A DNA stretch of 55,757 nt, from positions 1 through 55,757 of the forward strand of contig PHDU01000020.1 of assembly GCA_002842755.1 (NCBI GenBank), in the 5' to 3' direction. The stretch comes from Bacteroidetes bacterium HGW-Bacteroidetes-1 (GTDB lineage: Bacteria > Bacteroidota > Bacteroidia > Bacteroidales > F082). This document shows positions 35,015-44,763 of the stretch, one piece after another. The position numbers and the translations under genes were made by a program. The notes beneath the pieces were generated by a model. The model saw only the letters and a list, made by a program, of their open reading frames with translations, did no database searches and was not told the DNA's origin. Positions within the stretch are counted from its first letter, which is position 1. Every line of letters begins with the position of its first letter.

Positions 35015-37521
35015 TCTTCTTGACGGACGAATGCTTTTTTCAATTCGATAAAAAGCCATGCAAATACAAGCAGAAGCAAAAATGAAGAGCTGGCAAGAGA
35101 TATTTTTTCTCCTACCTTCCATATTTTTGGTTCAAAACGCATTACAATTTCGGAATTACCTGCAGGAACCTTAAGGGCTCTGAGTGCGTAATTTGCCCTG
35201 ATAAGAGGTTGTTCTGTTTTGTTTATATAGGCTTTCCATCCGAGTGTGTACCAAATTTCACTAAAGACAACAAGGCTTTCGTTCGCTAATTGAGCTTTGT
35301 AAGTTAAATGATTGGGATCGTAATCTTTCAGTAGTATTTCATCAGAATTGTCAGTAGTTGGTACAAGACCTTCAAGATTATTTGCGAATTCTTTACTGAT
35401 AACAGCAGTTGTTTTTAAATCCTGCTTCTCAAGAGCGTCAATTTCATCATTGGGTGTATCAACCCAATGAATATTGCTCACAGGCCAGGCATTGCCAAAA
35501 GCATAAATATTTCTGATAGGTTGTGCCTGAGGGTTGAAAATAATATATCTCGTATTGAGCATATTTAAAATCTGGCTTTGACCTAATCTATCCTGAATAG
35601 CACCTAGCGTAAGATTATCGCGCATCACACTGGTGAGGTCGCTTATTTCAGGTTGAATATAGTGCTCTATCATGTCCTGATAGCGTTGAAGTTTAGCGCC
35701 GTGATAACCTCCGATAGAGTGATGGAAATACGAGGTTTCAGAATCATTGAAAGTGCTCTTTGTGATATCGAGAACACGGAAATTTGGATCTATGTCTTTT
35801 AATATCTCATTATTAGCTTTGCTTGGTTGAAAAGGAAATTCAGCTTTACGCTTTGAAACAAAATTGTTGCTGTTTAAATAACGGGTGTTGATGGTAACCA
35901 TATCAGCAAGAATCAACAAAGTAAGTGCAGCGGTCAGCCAGTGTTGCTTTAACTTGTTTAAACCAAAAGCAAAAATCAAACCAGCAGCTAAGGTGATAAA
36001 AAAGAAACTCCGTAAAGCGTCTTTTTTAAAGATTTGCATTCTCACAAGTTCTAATTGCGACATAAATAAATCAATCTGACTGCTTTCTGATGGATTGGAC
36101 TGCTTAAGGTTTGAAAATTGTTCAATTTCAGATGCGCTAAAGAAATTGAAAAATAACCCTGGCACGAGATAGAACAAGAGTGCTAAACCTCCGGTGAGTC
36201 CAAACGCGACATAAAACCACGTGCGTTTTTCATTGAAGATGGAAGGGTTTTTAAAGATTTGATAAAGACCTAAAAATCCAAGTAAAGGAATGGTTAGATC
36301 GGCGATAACCAACGTCATGGATACTGCCCTGAATTTATTGTAACCAGGAATATAATCGAGAAACAGGTCGGTGAAAGGCATGAAGTTTTTCCCCCATCCC
36401 AGCATGATGGATAAAAGAGTTCCAGCTAATAATATCCATTTATATTTTCCTTTGACGAAGAATAATCCAAGAAAAAACAGAAACATGACGATAGCGCCTG
36501 TATAAACAGGTCCCGAGGTACCAGGCTGATCACCCCAATAGGCATTTTGCTGGGCTAATGCAGGCTTAAAATTACGGTCAGCATTTTCGAGAGCTGGGTG
36601 ACTGTTCCCAATCATTGCCGTAGCGCCTCCTTTTGCATTAGGAATCAACAGCGACCATGTTTCACCAATGCCGTAACTCCAATGGGTGATATAACTCCTG
36701 TCAAGACCTTTTGTTTGGTCCTCAATATCTTTTGTGAGCACAGGTTTTCCGCGCATGGTTTCTTTGCCATATTCATAAGTGGCATAAAGGTTGGTTCCAT
36801 GGGTCAGAACGGCGAGTGCTGCGGCTGCAATTAGAATGCCTGATGCTTTAAAGAAGTCAGGCAGGGTCTTAAACCTGATGGCATCAATGAATTGTAATAA
36901 TCCTAAAATTATGATCAGAAGGAGCAGATAGTAGGTTATCTGCAAATGTCCGGATTCAAGTTCAAGTGCCAGAGCAATGGCTGTGAGCAGACCACCTTTT
37001 ATATATTTTCCCTGATAGGAAAGTATAATGCCCGCTAAAACCGGTGCCATATACCCAATGGCAAATGCTTTTGATGAGTGCCCTGCTCCTAAAATTATAA
37101 AAAAGTAAGATGAAAACCCAAATGCAAGTGCGCCTGCCATACTAAGCCAGGGATCAACTTTCATTACCAAAAGTAAAATATAGAAACCGAAAAAATACAT
37201 AAAAACTGTGCTGGCAGGATAGGGGAGTCCAAAAGTGACGATTTTTTTTACGTAACGTATCAGGTTTCCGTTATAAATAACAGAAATCTGCCAGGCAGGC
37301 ATTCCTCCAAACATTGCGTTTGTCCACAATGGTTCTTCGCCTGTCTTTTCCCTGAAATCACTAATTTCTTTCGACATCCCTTTCCACATCGTGATATCGT
37401 GCTGGTTAAGCCGCTTGCCCTCAATCATCGGACTGAAATAAGCGATTGTGATAAAGATAAAAACCAGTATCGCTGTGGCAAACGGAAATAGTTTTCGCCA
37501 GATATTCAAAGCTTTATTCAT
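35011..37521 (-). CDS. YfhO-like large membrane protein
   Basis: An 836-residue inner-membrane protein with about 12 hydrophobic segments in residues 10-560 and a periplasmic C-terminal part, then a last helix near 810. Early motifs (FSPMIEGKRLNQHDI, EEPLWTNAMFGGMPAW) mark the Bacteroidota YfhO-like/GT-C group. YfhO in Gram-positives glycosylates lipoteichoic acid; these homologues are thought to be lipid-linked sugar transferases, without direct proof here. I place the start at the ATG at 37521 (KALNIWRK) because the longer frame to 37599 overlaps the upstream gene. It is coupled to the glycosyltransferase downstream. Confidence 0.82.
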   Translation of the reverse strand: MNKALNIWRKLFPFATAILVFIFITIAYFSPMIEGKRLNQHDITMWKGMSKEISDFREKTGEEPLWTNAMFGGMPAWQISVIYNGNLIRYVKKIVTFGLPYPASTVFMYFFGFYILLLVMKVDPWLSMAGALAFGFSSYFFIILGAGHSSKAFAIGYMAPVLAGIILSYQGKYIKGGLLTAIALALELESGHLQITYYLLLLIIILGLLQFIDAIRFKTLPDFFKASGILIAAAALAVLTHGTNLYATYEYGKETMRGKPVLTKDIEDQTKGLDRSYITHWSYGIGETWSLLIPNAKGGATAMIGNSHPALENADRNFKPALAQQNAYWGDQPGTSGPVYTGAIVMFLFFLGLFFVKGKYKWILLAGTLLSIMLGWGKNFMPFTDLFLDYIPGYNKFRAVSMTLVIADLTIPLLGFLGLYQIFKNPSIFNEKRTWFYVAFGLTGGLALLFYLVPGLFFNFFSASEIEQFSNLKQSNPSESSQIDLFMSQLELVRMQIFKKDALRSFFFITLAAGLIFAFGLNKLKQHWLTAALTLLILADMVTINTRYLNSNNFVSKRKAEFPFQPSKANNEILKDIDPNFRVLDITKSTFNDSETSYFHHSIGGYHGAKLQRYQDMIEHYIQPEISDLTSVMRDNLTLGAIQDRLGQSQILNMLNTRYIIFNPQAQPIRNIYAFGNAWPVSNIHWVDTPNDEIDALEKQDLKTTAVISKEFANNLEGLVPTTDNSDEILLKDYDPNHLTYKAQLANESLVVFSEIWYTLGWKAYINKTEQPLIRANYALRALKVPAGNSEIVMRFEPKIWKVGEKISLASSSFLLLLVFAWLFIELKKAFVRQEE

Positions 37522-37795
37522 CTTTTTTCGGCTTTTTATTTTCTTTAATATCTTCAAAATCAACGTATTCTCCAATGTTGGGATCAATTTTAGGCTCATC
37601 TTCAGACGGAATACGGATGCTTACTTCACCTTCTTTTTTTGATTGATTCTGATCAGAATAGGGGTCTTGTTTCATCCGATCAGCCATTTTACGGATTGTT
37701 CGGGTCATGATCCATGGAACCAGATACCTGAATGCCAGTCGCAACAAGTAAATGGTGAAAATAATCCAGAAAATAATCATCAGGAATTTTTCCAT
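37514..37795 (-). CDS. DUF4834 family small membrane protein
   Basis: A 93-residue protein with one N-terminal membrane helix (about 4-28) and an acidic and lysine-rich cytoplasmic tail. The sequence LRLAFRYLVPWIMTRTIRKM is typical of DUF4834, a Bacteroidota family that often sits before a YfhO-like gene, as here. Function unknown. Translation should start at the ATG at 37795; the frame two codons upstream begins with TTG. It overlaps the next gene by 8 nt. Confidence 0.82.
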   Translation of the reverse strand: MEKFLMIIFWIIFTIYLLRLAFRYLVPWIMTRTIRKMADRMKQDPYSDQNQSKKEGEVSIRIPSEDEPKIDPNIGEYVDFEDIKENKKPKKDE

Positions 37796-37934
37796 ATTCA
37801 ATAGAGGTATTGTAAGCTGCTGAACAGCCGCGAAGGTATGAAATTAAGATTTGCTGACAGAAAAAATTTGTTGAAATATACGGTTAGACTCAAGACATTT
37901 TTGTCGCATAAAAACATTGCTGCTCAGACATAAC

Positions 37935-37971
37935 AAAACAGAAGGCGAATACAATTATCACCTTCTGTTTT
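37935..37971 (-). terminator. hairpin terminator after rpmH
   Basis: Perfect 11-bp stem AAAACAGAAGG/CCTTCTGTTTT with a 15-nt loop. It ends in a T run on both strands. It lies about 35 nt past the rpmH stop on the minus strand. Confidence 0.6.
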
Positions 37972-38004
37972 ACCTTTAATAAATATAGAGCGGCTTATTG
38001 TTAA

Positions 38005-38151
38005 CTATTTTTCGTCAGAAACGGTTAGTCTCTTTCTGCCTTTTGCTCTTCTGGCTTTTATTACTCTGCGTCCATTGGCAGTTGCCATTCTTTCACGGAA
38101 GCCATGTTTATTCTTGCGTTTTCTGTTCGAAGGTTGAAAAGTACGTTTCAT
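38005..38151 (-). CDS. rpmH: 50S ribosomal protein L34
   Basis: A 48-residue, highly basic protein of the large ribosomal subunit. It begins [20 protein letters not shown] and continues with [19 protein letters not shown], which is diagnostic of L34; a short LTVSDEK tail follows. Start ATG at 38151, stop TAG at 38005-38007. It has the best promoter of the window (38175-38205) and a terminator at 37935, so it is a monocistronic, probably strongly expressed gene. rnpA, its neighbour in many bacteria, is not adjacent; pepD is upstream. Confidence 0.95.
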   Translation of the reverse strand: MKRTFQPSNRKRKNKHGFRERMATANGRRVIKARRAKGRKRLTVSDEK

Positions 38152-38174
38152 CTTGAATGTATTTTTTGGGAGTG

Positions 38175-38205
38175 CAAAGGTATGGATTAAATCTTTTGAA
38201 CCAAA
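38175..38205 (-). promoter_or_regulatory. promoter of rpmH
   Basis: On the minus strand: TTTG (38202-38205), a 19-nt spacer and TACCTTTG (38175-38182). Both boxes and the spacing fit the Bacteroidota housekeeping consensus. The start codon is 24 nt away. Confidence 0.7.
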
Positions 38206-38261
38206 TCTTTACACTTTTTTTTTTAGAAAAAGTAATCAGAATTCAATTATATGCATCAATA

Positions 38262-39734
38262 TCAAGTAGTTGCTTGTGATTTTACTGGAATATATTTTAA
38301 GGTTTCAACCAGATAATCCCAAAACAAAACAACTGATTCGATGTTGACTTTTTCATCAGGGGAATGAGGGTTACGGATGGTTGGTCCAAATGAAATCATG
38401 TCCCAGTTTGGATAAGCAGCACCAAGTATTCCACATTCAAGACCTGCATGAATTACTTTAACCTCAGGCACTTTTCCAAATTTATTGTTGTAAACTTCTT
38501 TCATAGTATGAAGAATTGCTGAGTCAACATTTGGTTTCCATCCTGGGTAGTCGCCTGTTGAATTTGCTTTTGCTCCTGCTTTACTGAAAACATCTCTGAT
38601 CTGTGCTGCAAGTTTTTCCTTACTTGCATCAACTGAACTACGTTGAAGAGTTCCAATTGTGATCTTACCGTCTTTTAATTTAACGATGGCCAGATTAGTG
38701 GATGTTTCAACAACGCCTTCCATGTCTGCGCTCATGGCAATAACGCCATTGGGGCATTTGGCAACAGCATCAAACAATCCTGATTGTGTTTTTGCGTCAA
38801 TGACTTTCAAAGGCATTTCAGTAGTTTCTACGGTGATAGAAAGACCACTATCCCCTTCTTTAAATTCTTCTTTGGCGATAACTTCAAATTCTTCGACAAA
38901 TTTTACGAAATGCTTTTCATGGGCTGCCGGAACAACTACTGTTGCAAATGCTTCACGAGGAATGGCATTGCGTAAGCTTCCACCTTCGATGTTTGCAATG
39001 CGCAGGCTAAATTTATCAGCAGCAATAAGCAGCAAAGTGTTAATGATTTTGTTTGCATTGCCTCTACCTAAATTGATATCAAGACCGGAATGGCCACCTT
39101 TGAGCCCAACTACATTGATACGATAGGCAGAATGGTCAGCCGGAACATTTTGCATTTTGGGTGTAAACTCACCAGTGCTGTCTATTCCACCTGCACAACC
39201 AATATAAAGTTCGCCTTCATCTTCTGAATCCATATTCAGTAAAATATCTCCATTCAGCATTCCTGGTTTCAGTTCATTAGCGCCTGTCATACCTGTTTCT
39301 TCGTCAATTGTAAACAATGCTTCAATAGGTCCATGTTCAAGATCGGTTGATTCGAGAACTGTCATTGCTGCTGCTGCACCGATTCCATTGTCAGAACCCA
39401 ATGTAGTTCCTTTCGCTTTTACCCAGCCATCTTCAACATAGGTTTGAATTGGATCTTTTTCAAAGTCATGATCTGTACCTGAATTTTTTTGGGGAACCAT
39501 GTCTAAATGGGCTTGAAGAACAACCCCCATCCGGTCTTCAAAGCCTGATGTTGCTGGTTTGCGGATAATGACATTGCCAATATGATCAACCAAAGTTTCA
39601 AGACCAAGTTTTTCACCAAATTCTTTTGCGAATGCTATAATTTTCTCTTCTTTTTTTGAAGGACGTGGTATTTGTGTAAGACTATAAAAATTTTTCCAGA
39701 TTCCCTTTGGTTCCAGATCCTGAATGCTACTCAT
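38262..39734 (-). CDS. pepD: cytosol nonspecific dipeptidase (aminoacyl-histidine dipeptidase, M20)
   Basis: A 490-residue zinc peptidase of family M20C that cleaves dipeptides such as Xaa-His. Zinc and catalytic motifs are in order: VLQAHLDMV (His, Asp), LGSDNGIGAAA, TIDEETGMTGA (catalytic Glu pair), NMDSEDEGELYIGCAGG and VIHAGLECG near the C-terminus. Length matches E. coli PepD. A strong Shine-Dalgarno, AGGAGG at 39742-39747, lies 7 nt before the ATG, rare here and suggesting high expression. A possible -7-like element TACTTTTA lies near 39783-39790. Confidence 0.95.
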   Translation of the reverse strand: MSSIQDLEPKGIWKNFYSLTQIPRPSKKEEKIIAFAKEFGEKLGLETLVDHIGNVIIRKPATSGFEDRMGVVLQAHLDMVPQKNSGTDHDFEKDPIQTYVEDGWVKAKGTTLGSDNGIGAAAAMTVLESTDLEHGPIEALFTIDEETGMTGANELKPGMLNGDILLNMDSEDEGELYIGCAGGIDSTGEFTPKMQNVPADHSAYRINVVGLKGGHSGLDINLGRGNANKIINTLLLIAADKFSLRIANIEGGSLRNAIPREAFATVVVPAAHEKHFVKFVEEFEVIAKEEFKEGDSGLSITVETTEMPLKVIDAKTQSGLFDAVAKCPNGVIAMSADMEGVVETSTNLAIVKLKDGKITIGTLQRSSVDASKEKLAAQIRDVFSKAGAKANSTGDYPGWKPNVDSAILHTMKEVYNNKFGKVPEVKVIHAGLECGILGAAYPNWDMISFGPTIRNPHSPDEKVNIESVVLFWDYLVETLKYIPVKSQATT

Positions 39735-39741
39735 ATTTTTT

Positions 39742-39747
39742 CCTCCT
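39742..39747 (-). promoter_or_regulatory. strong ribosome-binding site of pepD
   Basis: AGGAGG on the minus strand, 7 nt from the ATG at 39734. It fixes the start and stands out because most genes in the window lack such a site. Confidence 0.75.
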
Positions 39748-39962
39748 GATAGTTTATAGATATATAATAAAAAATTAAGGGATAAAAGTACAACTATTTC
39801 CCGACTTTGAAATCAAAATGTTTCTTAATGAGTGACAGTCACTCCTATTGATTTTATTGCTGTTTAAATATAATTCATTTTTAAAACAGGATTCAATAGT
39901 TACTTTCAGTATAACTTTTTCCAATAAGAATCTGACCGAAGACATGAGATGTTTTAATAAAA

Positions 39963-40778
39963 TCAACTTAGCGCAACATCAAGGAGCATCATTGTGGCAA
40001 ATCCAAGCATTGCTCCAATGGTTGAAAAGTCTGTTTCGTTGCCCGTTTGTGATTCTGGTATTAATTCTTCAACAACAACAAAAATCATCGCTCCTGCTGC
40101 AAATGATAATGCGTAGGGAAGAAGCGGCGTTACAGAAAGTACAAGAAACGCACCAAGAACGCCTGCTATTGGCTCGACGATGCCAGATAATTGCCCGTAG
40201 TTAAAAGCTTTTAACCTTGAGAAGCCTTCGCGACGCAAAGGAATTGAGACAGCAGCGCCTTCTGGAAAATTTTGTAACCCAATACCAATGGCCAGAACAA
40301 TAGCACCAGTTAATATACCTATATCAGGGCTGATTGCAAGAGCTCCAAAAGCAACACCTACAGCAAGACCCTCAGGTATGTTGTGAAGTGTAATTGCTAA
40401 AACCAGCAGTACACTCCGTTGCCAGGAAGTTTTTATCCCTTCAGCTTTATCTGTTGAGAGCCCCAGATGAAGGTGCGGTAAAAGCTTGTCAATAAGTAAT
40501 AGGAAAGCCCCGCCACTTAAAAACCCAACCACGGCAGGAACCCAGGGAGTTGAGCCATTTTCTTCAGCCATTTCAATGGCAGGTTTAAGAAGCGACCAAA
40601 AACTTGCTGCAATCATCACACCTGCAGCGAAACCAAGCATCGCGTTAAGAACATTACGATTTATTGATTTAAAAAAGAAAACCATCGATGAACCCAATGC
40701 AGTAACTCCCCATGTGAACAAGGTGGCAATAAGCGCTAACAACACAGGATTGTATTCAAGCAGAAAATCCAGTTTCAT
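39963..40778 (-). CDS. ZIP family divalent metal transporter (GufA/ZupT-like)
   Basis: A 271-residue transporter with eight predicted helices. The metal-binding helix pair is clear: [16 protein letters not shown] (TM4) and [19 protein letters not shown] (TM5), with HLHLGLS before them as a short His-rich loop. This is the GufA subfamily of ZIP transporters, which take up zinc, iron or manganese. The Asn in QNFPEG replaces His of some members. It is monocistronic between pepD and the efflux permease, all on the minus strand but with gaps of 228 and 159 nt. Confidence 0.92.
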   Translation of the reverse strand: MKLDFLLEYNPVLLALIATLFTWGVTALGSSMVFFFKSINRNVLNAMLGFAAGVMIAASFWSLLKPAIEMAEENGSTPWVPAVVGFLSGGAFLLLIDKLLPHLHLGLSTDKAEGIKTSWQRSVLLVLAITLHNIPEGLAVGVAFGALAISPDIGILTGAIVLAIGIGLQNFPEGAAVSIPLRREGFSRLKAFNYGQLSGIVEPIAGVLGAFLVLSVTPLLPYALSFAAGAMIFVVVEELIPESQTGNETDFSTIGAMLGFATMMLLDVALS

Positions 40779-40937
40779 CGTGTTTTTTTAGCTTTGTGTG
40801 AGGATTATTATTTCGTTCGAACTGTTTTTATAATTTATACGTCTTATAAGGGTTCTAGGATCAAATGTTTAAACTATAGTAAAACTTAAAACATTGATAA
40901 TTCACTACATCAAAACTTCCACATCAAGGAAACGCAA

Positions 40938-42302
40938 TTAGTCGTGGCGCAACGACTCAACAGGATCTTGTTCTGCAGCCTTTCGTGCTGGTAAATATCC
41001 AAATACAATACCAACCGTAGCTGCCACACCAAAAGAAATTATGATGGATGAGCCGGAAACGATGGTTAAAATATCAGTAGTTTCAGTAATAACACGGGCC
41101 ATTATAAGTCCAAGCATGATGCCAATGAGGCCGCCACTGATACTTATAAGTGTAGCTTCTGACAGAAACTGAAAGATAATATCACGACGTGTAGCACCAA
41201 TAGAGCGACGTACTCCAATTTCGCGAATGCGTTCCATCACCGATGCGAGCATAATGTTCATGATTCCGATTCCCCCAACCAACAGAGAAATACCTGCAAT
41301 AGCACCCAAAACAATGTTAAAGATATCTTTGGTGCGCTGTTCCTGCTTTAAGAGAAGCTCGGGTACTGTAATCTCAAAATCTTCAACTCCAAGATGACGA
41401 CGTTTAAGCATTTGATTCAGAATGGTTGTAGTAGCACCAAGATTTTCACTCTCATCCACTTGCACTACAATTTTATCAACCTGATGATAGTTGGTGCTTT
41501 CATCACCACTGCTTTCATTGTTGAATGACATCATGCTGTTTCCTGAGAAAATAACTGTATTACTTCCTCCGGCAAGTGCGCCGGCATTCACCAGCGACCG
41601 ATCTTTGAACCGCAGCAAAACTGTTTGAATGGGAGCATAAATATTATTATCATAATCTGTAACCCCCATATTCTCAGTTGCCATATTTCCTGTTTGTCTT
41701 TTTTCGAGCACCCCAATTACTTTGAGCCATATATTGCCACATTTAATCTGCTTGCCCAATGGGTCTTCAAGTGCGAAAAAACGTGTTTTCACACCAGGAC
41801 CAATGATACAAACAGGACTACCTTTTTCTGATTGTTCTGAGTTGAACATAATTCCATGTTCGAGTACGAGATTGAAAACCTCAAAAAAATCAGTAGTGAC
41901 ACCATTCAATTTGGCCTGTTGCCTAATTCCGTCATTGATGATTGTGGTTTCATAAGTTACTTCCGGGCTGATTCGCTTTACAGTTGGTATGATGCTGCTG
42001 ATGCCTTCCGCATCAAGGAGTGTAAGACCAGGTGAAAATTGTTTACGTTCACTCTTTCCATCATCTTCATTTTCATCATCAGAACTTTTAGCTTTGTCAA
42101 CCTTGGCACTCACAATTATGTTGTTTACACCCACGAGTTTGATCTGATCTAAAATTTCCTGACGGGCGCCGTTGCCAATAGCCATCATTGCAATTACAGC
42201 AGCCACGCCAAATATTATACCAAGTGCGGTGAGAACAGAGCGTGAGCGATTAGCAAATACTGCTTCGAGTGCAACCTGAAGAATTTCCCAGTATCGTTCC
42301 AT
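40938..42302 (-). CDS. MacB/FtsX-type ABC transporter permease
   Basis: A 454-residue permease. Residues 1-40 hold the first membrane helix (FANRSRSVLTALGIIFGVAAVIAM), 50-320 a periplasmic MacB_PCD domain, and 325-454 the FtsX core with three helices (GAIAGISLLVGGIGIMNIML and ERIREIGVRRSIGATRRDI). It lacks an ATPase domain; in MacAB-type systems a separate or fused ATPase is required. The adaptor lies 6 nt upstream but no ABC ATPase gene is in the window. Likely role: mechanotransmission-type export of a small molecule, peptide or lipoprotein. Confidence 0.9.
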   Translation of the reverse strand: MERYWEILQVALEAVFANRSRSVLTALGIIFGVAAVIAMMAIGNGARQEILDQIKLVGVNNIIVSAKVDKAKSSDDENEDDGKSERKQFSPGLTLLDAEGISSIIPTVKRISPEVTYETTIINDGIRQQAKLNGVTTDFFEVFNLVLEHGIMFNSEQSEKGSPVCIIGPGVKTRFFALEDPLGKQIKCGNIWLKVIGVLEKRQTGNMATENMGVTDYDNNIYAPIQTVLLRFKDRSLVNAGALAGGSNTVIFSGNSMMSFNNESSGDESTNYHQVDKIVVQVDESENLGATTTILNQMLKRRHLGVEDFEITVPELLLKQEQRTKDIFNIVLGAIAGISLLVGGIGIMNIMLASVMERIREIGVRRSIGATRRDIIFQFLSEATLISISGGLIGIMLGLIMARVITETTDILTIVSGSSIIISFGVAATVGIVFGYLPARKAAEQDPVESLRHD

Positions 42303-42308
42303 GAGACT

Positions 42309-43745
42309 TTAATTTCTTCGGTTTTGTCCACCGCCAACTCTTTGGCCTGCCCTTTGCTTTGGCATTGATTCGCTTTGCTGACCTTTATCCTGTTTACGCT
42401 GAAGCATCATTTCCTGTCGTTCGCTTTCTTTTTTTAAAGCAGCCTCACGTGCAGATTCTATTGCTTTTTCCTGTTCTGCTTTAATCGCTTTCAATGCCTC
42501 CTCCGAAAGAGGAATAAAACGAATACTTTCAGGATTTTCTGGTGGAATCAAACGCACTTTATCAGTGGCATCAAGTCCGGCGCGAATGATTATTTCGTTT
42601 TCGTTTGATTTCCCAACGATTACCTGCTGACGCCTGTTACCGGTAAAAACATACTGGATACTATCGAGGTTATGAATAGCTTCCAAAGGGATATACAAAA
42701 CACTGTCAATCTCGTCGGTAATAATAATATTTTTAGTGGTCATTGCAGGACGAATGATTGAATCAAACTCGTTGACTTCAATTTTGACTTCAAAAACCTT
42801 TGCGTTTGAATTTCTTAATTGTTCGCCAATATTCGCAACTTCAAGCACCTGTCCGGTAAATTTCTTTTCGGGGAAAGCATCCACACCAATTTCTACCCGC
42901 TGACCAACTTTTACTTTTGAGATGTCCACTTCATTAACATATGTTTTGGTAATCATTTCACGCAGGTTGGGCAATGTGGCTACTATGTTCTCCCAACTGC
43001 TGATGGATGCTCCGACTCCACGTTTTTTCCCATCCCAGTCACGTTGATAAATTACCATACCTGATTTAGGCGCCATTACTGTAAATTCTTTACTTAACTC
43101 AAAGAATTTTTCAAATTCAGTCTGCTTTTTTCTCAGTGCAGTTGATACTTCCGACATATTGGCTACAGCTTTTTCATACCGAAGTGAGTAGTTCCTCTCA
43201 GCCTGATCGAATGCACGTTGCGACCTGTCGAGTTCAATCTGAGCCTGACGTTGTGTTGCTGGTGGTTCGTAAATAGACTGATCAACGGCAATCTGTGCTT
43301 CTTCCATCGCATATTTAAGATTCACCAGTTCGTTGCGTGCTGAACGCATTTCCATTGTTGTATCAAGCTGTGTCTTAATAAAATTGTTTTGGTATTGCTC
43401 AATATCAATTTGTTGATCTTTTAATTTGTTTGTAAGTTCGGAGCGGTCAAGCTGTGCGACATAATCGCCCGAATCAACGATGGTGCCATCGGGAATGATG
43501 TCATCGATTTTGAGCTGCCAAATTCTCGCATCACGCAATGCAGTTGGAGATGGACCAAAGATTTTTTCTGAACTTTTCGCTTCAAGTTCACCGGTGGTTG
43601 TCACGCTGATCACGAATAAACCTTTTTTTACTGGTGATTCAACTACAACGGATGTACTTGTCTTTGGACGGGAGAAATACCAGGTCACAAAAATTAAAAG
43701 AATAATAATTCCAATGGAAATAAAAATCTTGCGGTTGTTTTTCAT
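42309..43745 (-). CDS. HlyD/MacA-type efflux periplasmic adaptor
   Basis: A 478-residue membrane fusion protein. One N-terminal helix (about 7-24) anchors it. It continues with a lipoyl-like half-motif, a long coiled-coil hairpin (about 105-215: DQQIDIEQYQNNFIK, RQAQIELDRSQRAFDQAE), the second lipoyl half (TVMAPKSGMVIYQRDWDG), a beta-barrel domain and a Lys/Gln/Glu-rich tail (about 430-478). It should bridge the MacB-type permease to an outer-membrane channel. No TolC homologue is adjacent. The charged tail is longer than usual. Confidence 0.9.
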   Translation of the reverse strand: MKNNRKIFISIGIIILLIFVTWYFSRPKTSTSVVVESPVKKGLFVISVTTTGELEAKSSEKIFGPSPTALRDARIWQLKIDDIIPDGTIVDSGDYVAQLDRSELTNKLKDQQIDIEQYQNNFIKTQLDTTMEMRSARNELVNLKYAMEEAQIAVDQSIYEPPATQRQAQIELDRSQRAFDQAERNYSLRYEKAVANMSEVSTALRKKQTEFEKFFELSKEFTVMAPKSGMVIYQRDWDGKKRGVGASISSWENIVATLPNLREMITKTYVNEVDISKVKVGQRVEIGVDAFPEKKFTGQVLEVANIGEQLRNSNAKVFEVKIEVNEFDSIIRPAMTTKNIIITDEIDSVLYIPLEAIHNLDSIQYVFTGNRRQQVIVGKSNENEIIIRAGLDATDKVRLIPPENPESIRFIPLSEEALKAIKAEQEKAIESAREAALKKESERQEMMLQRKQDKGQQSESMPKQRAGQRVGGGQNRRN

Positions 43746-43797
43746 TTTTTTCTATTGTATTTATTCATGGTTTAAAACACCCGTAACGCTGCAAACC

Positions 43798-44763
43798 TTA
43801 TAACAATTTTCCAATTATCTGTTCCATGGCTATACCTTCGGCTTCAGCAGTATAATTGCGAACTATACGGTGACGTAAAATTGGAAGTGCCACGGCTTTA
43901 ACATCCTCGATGTCGGGTGAAAATTTTCCATGGAGCAGGGCATTGCATTTAGCGCCAATAATAAGGTACTGGGATGCTCTTGGTCCCGCTCCCCAGCTTA
44001 TATATTTATTGGTCCATTCGTGTGATCGGGAAGTCTGTGGTCGGGTTTTTGAGACAAGGTTCACTGCATATTCAAGTACATTATCAGCAATAGGAACTCT
44101 GCGAACCAATTGTTGAAAAAATAAAATTTCATCTGCTTGCATAATGACGGAAGGCTGAACATCGAGATTGGCTGTTGTATTTTTTACAACATTGATTTCC
44201 TGTTCAAAAGTTGGATAATCGAGCCACAAATTAAACATAAAACGGTCGAGCTGAGCTTCAGGCAGGGGATAAGTACCTTCCTGTTCGATTGGATTTTGTG
44301 TTGCCAGAACAAAAAATGGCTCTTGAAGACGATGTGTTTGTCCAGCAACAGTAATATTTTTTTCCTGCATGGCCTCTAAAAGAGCAGCTTGAGTTTTAGG
44401 AGGTGTACGATTGATTTCATCTGCCAAAATTATATTTGCAAATACAGGGCCACGTATGAATTTAAACTTACGACTTTCATCAAGAATTTCGGTTCCAATA
44501 ATATCTGAAGGCATAAGATCAGGAGTAAATTGAATCCGGTTATAGGATAAGTCCAGAACTTTTCCTATGGTGTTTACAAGTAGTGTTTTAGCCAGACCAG
44601 GAACGCCAACCAGCAAAACATGTCCTTTACTGAAAATGGCTATCAGGGCATTGTGGATAACATCATCCTGCCCTACGATTACTTTGGCTATTTCTTTTCG
44701 GAGATCCTGATATTTTATTACGAACGCTTTGGCTGCTTCTACATCTGAGGGATAAGGGGTCAT
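43798..44763 (-). CDS. MoxR-family AAA+ ATPase
   Basis: A 321-residue AAA+ ATPase of the MoxR class. It has a Walker A, VGVPGLAKTLLV, Walker B with IILADEINRTPPKTQAALLEAMQE, sensor 1 LATQNPIEQEGTYPLPEAQLDRF and a C-terminal lid domain. MoxR proteins act as chaperones that mature metal enzymes or membrane complexes, normally with DUF58 or VWA partners encoded next door. Here no such partner follows; the next genes, 52 nt away, are the HlyD-type adaptor and permease. Upstream are the PPIase genes. Confidence 0.93.
   Translation of the reverse strand: MTPYPSDVEAAKAFVIKYQDLRKEIAKVIVGQDDVIHNALIAIFSKGHVLLVGVPGLAKTLLVNTIGKVLDLSYNRIQFTPDLMPSDIIGTEILDESRKFKFIRGPVFANIILADEINRTPPKTQAALLEAMQEKNITVAGQTHRLQEPFFVLATQNPIEQEGTYPLPEAQLDRFMFNLWLDYPTFEQEINVVKNTTANLDVQPSVIMQADEILFFQQLVRRVPIADNVLEYAVNLVSKTRPQTSRSHEWTNKYISWGAGPRASQYLIIGAKCNALLHGKFSPDIEDVKAVALPILRHRIVRNYTAEAEGIAMEQIIGKLL

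Noticed and set aside
38659-39126. Long plus-strand frame (155 codons) inside pepD
   Set aside because: It is antisense to a fully conserved enzyme and has no domain of its own.
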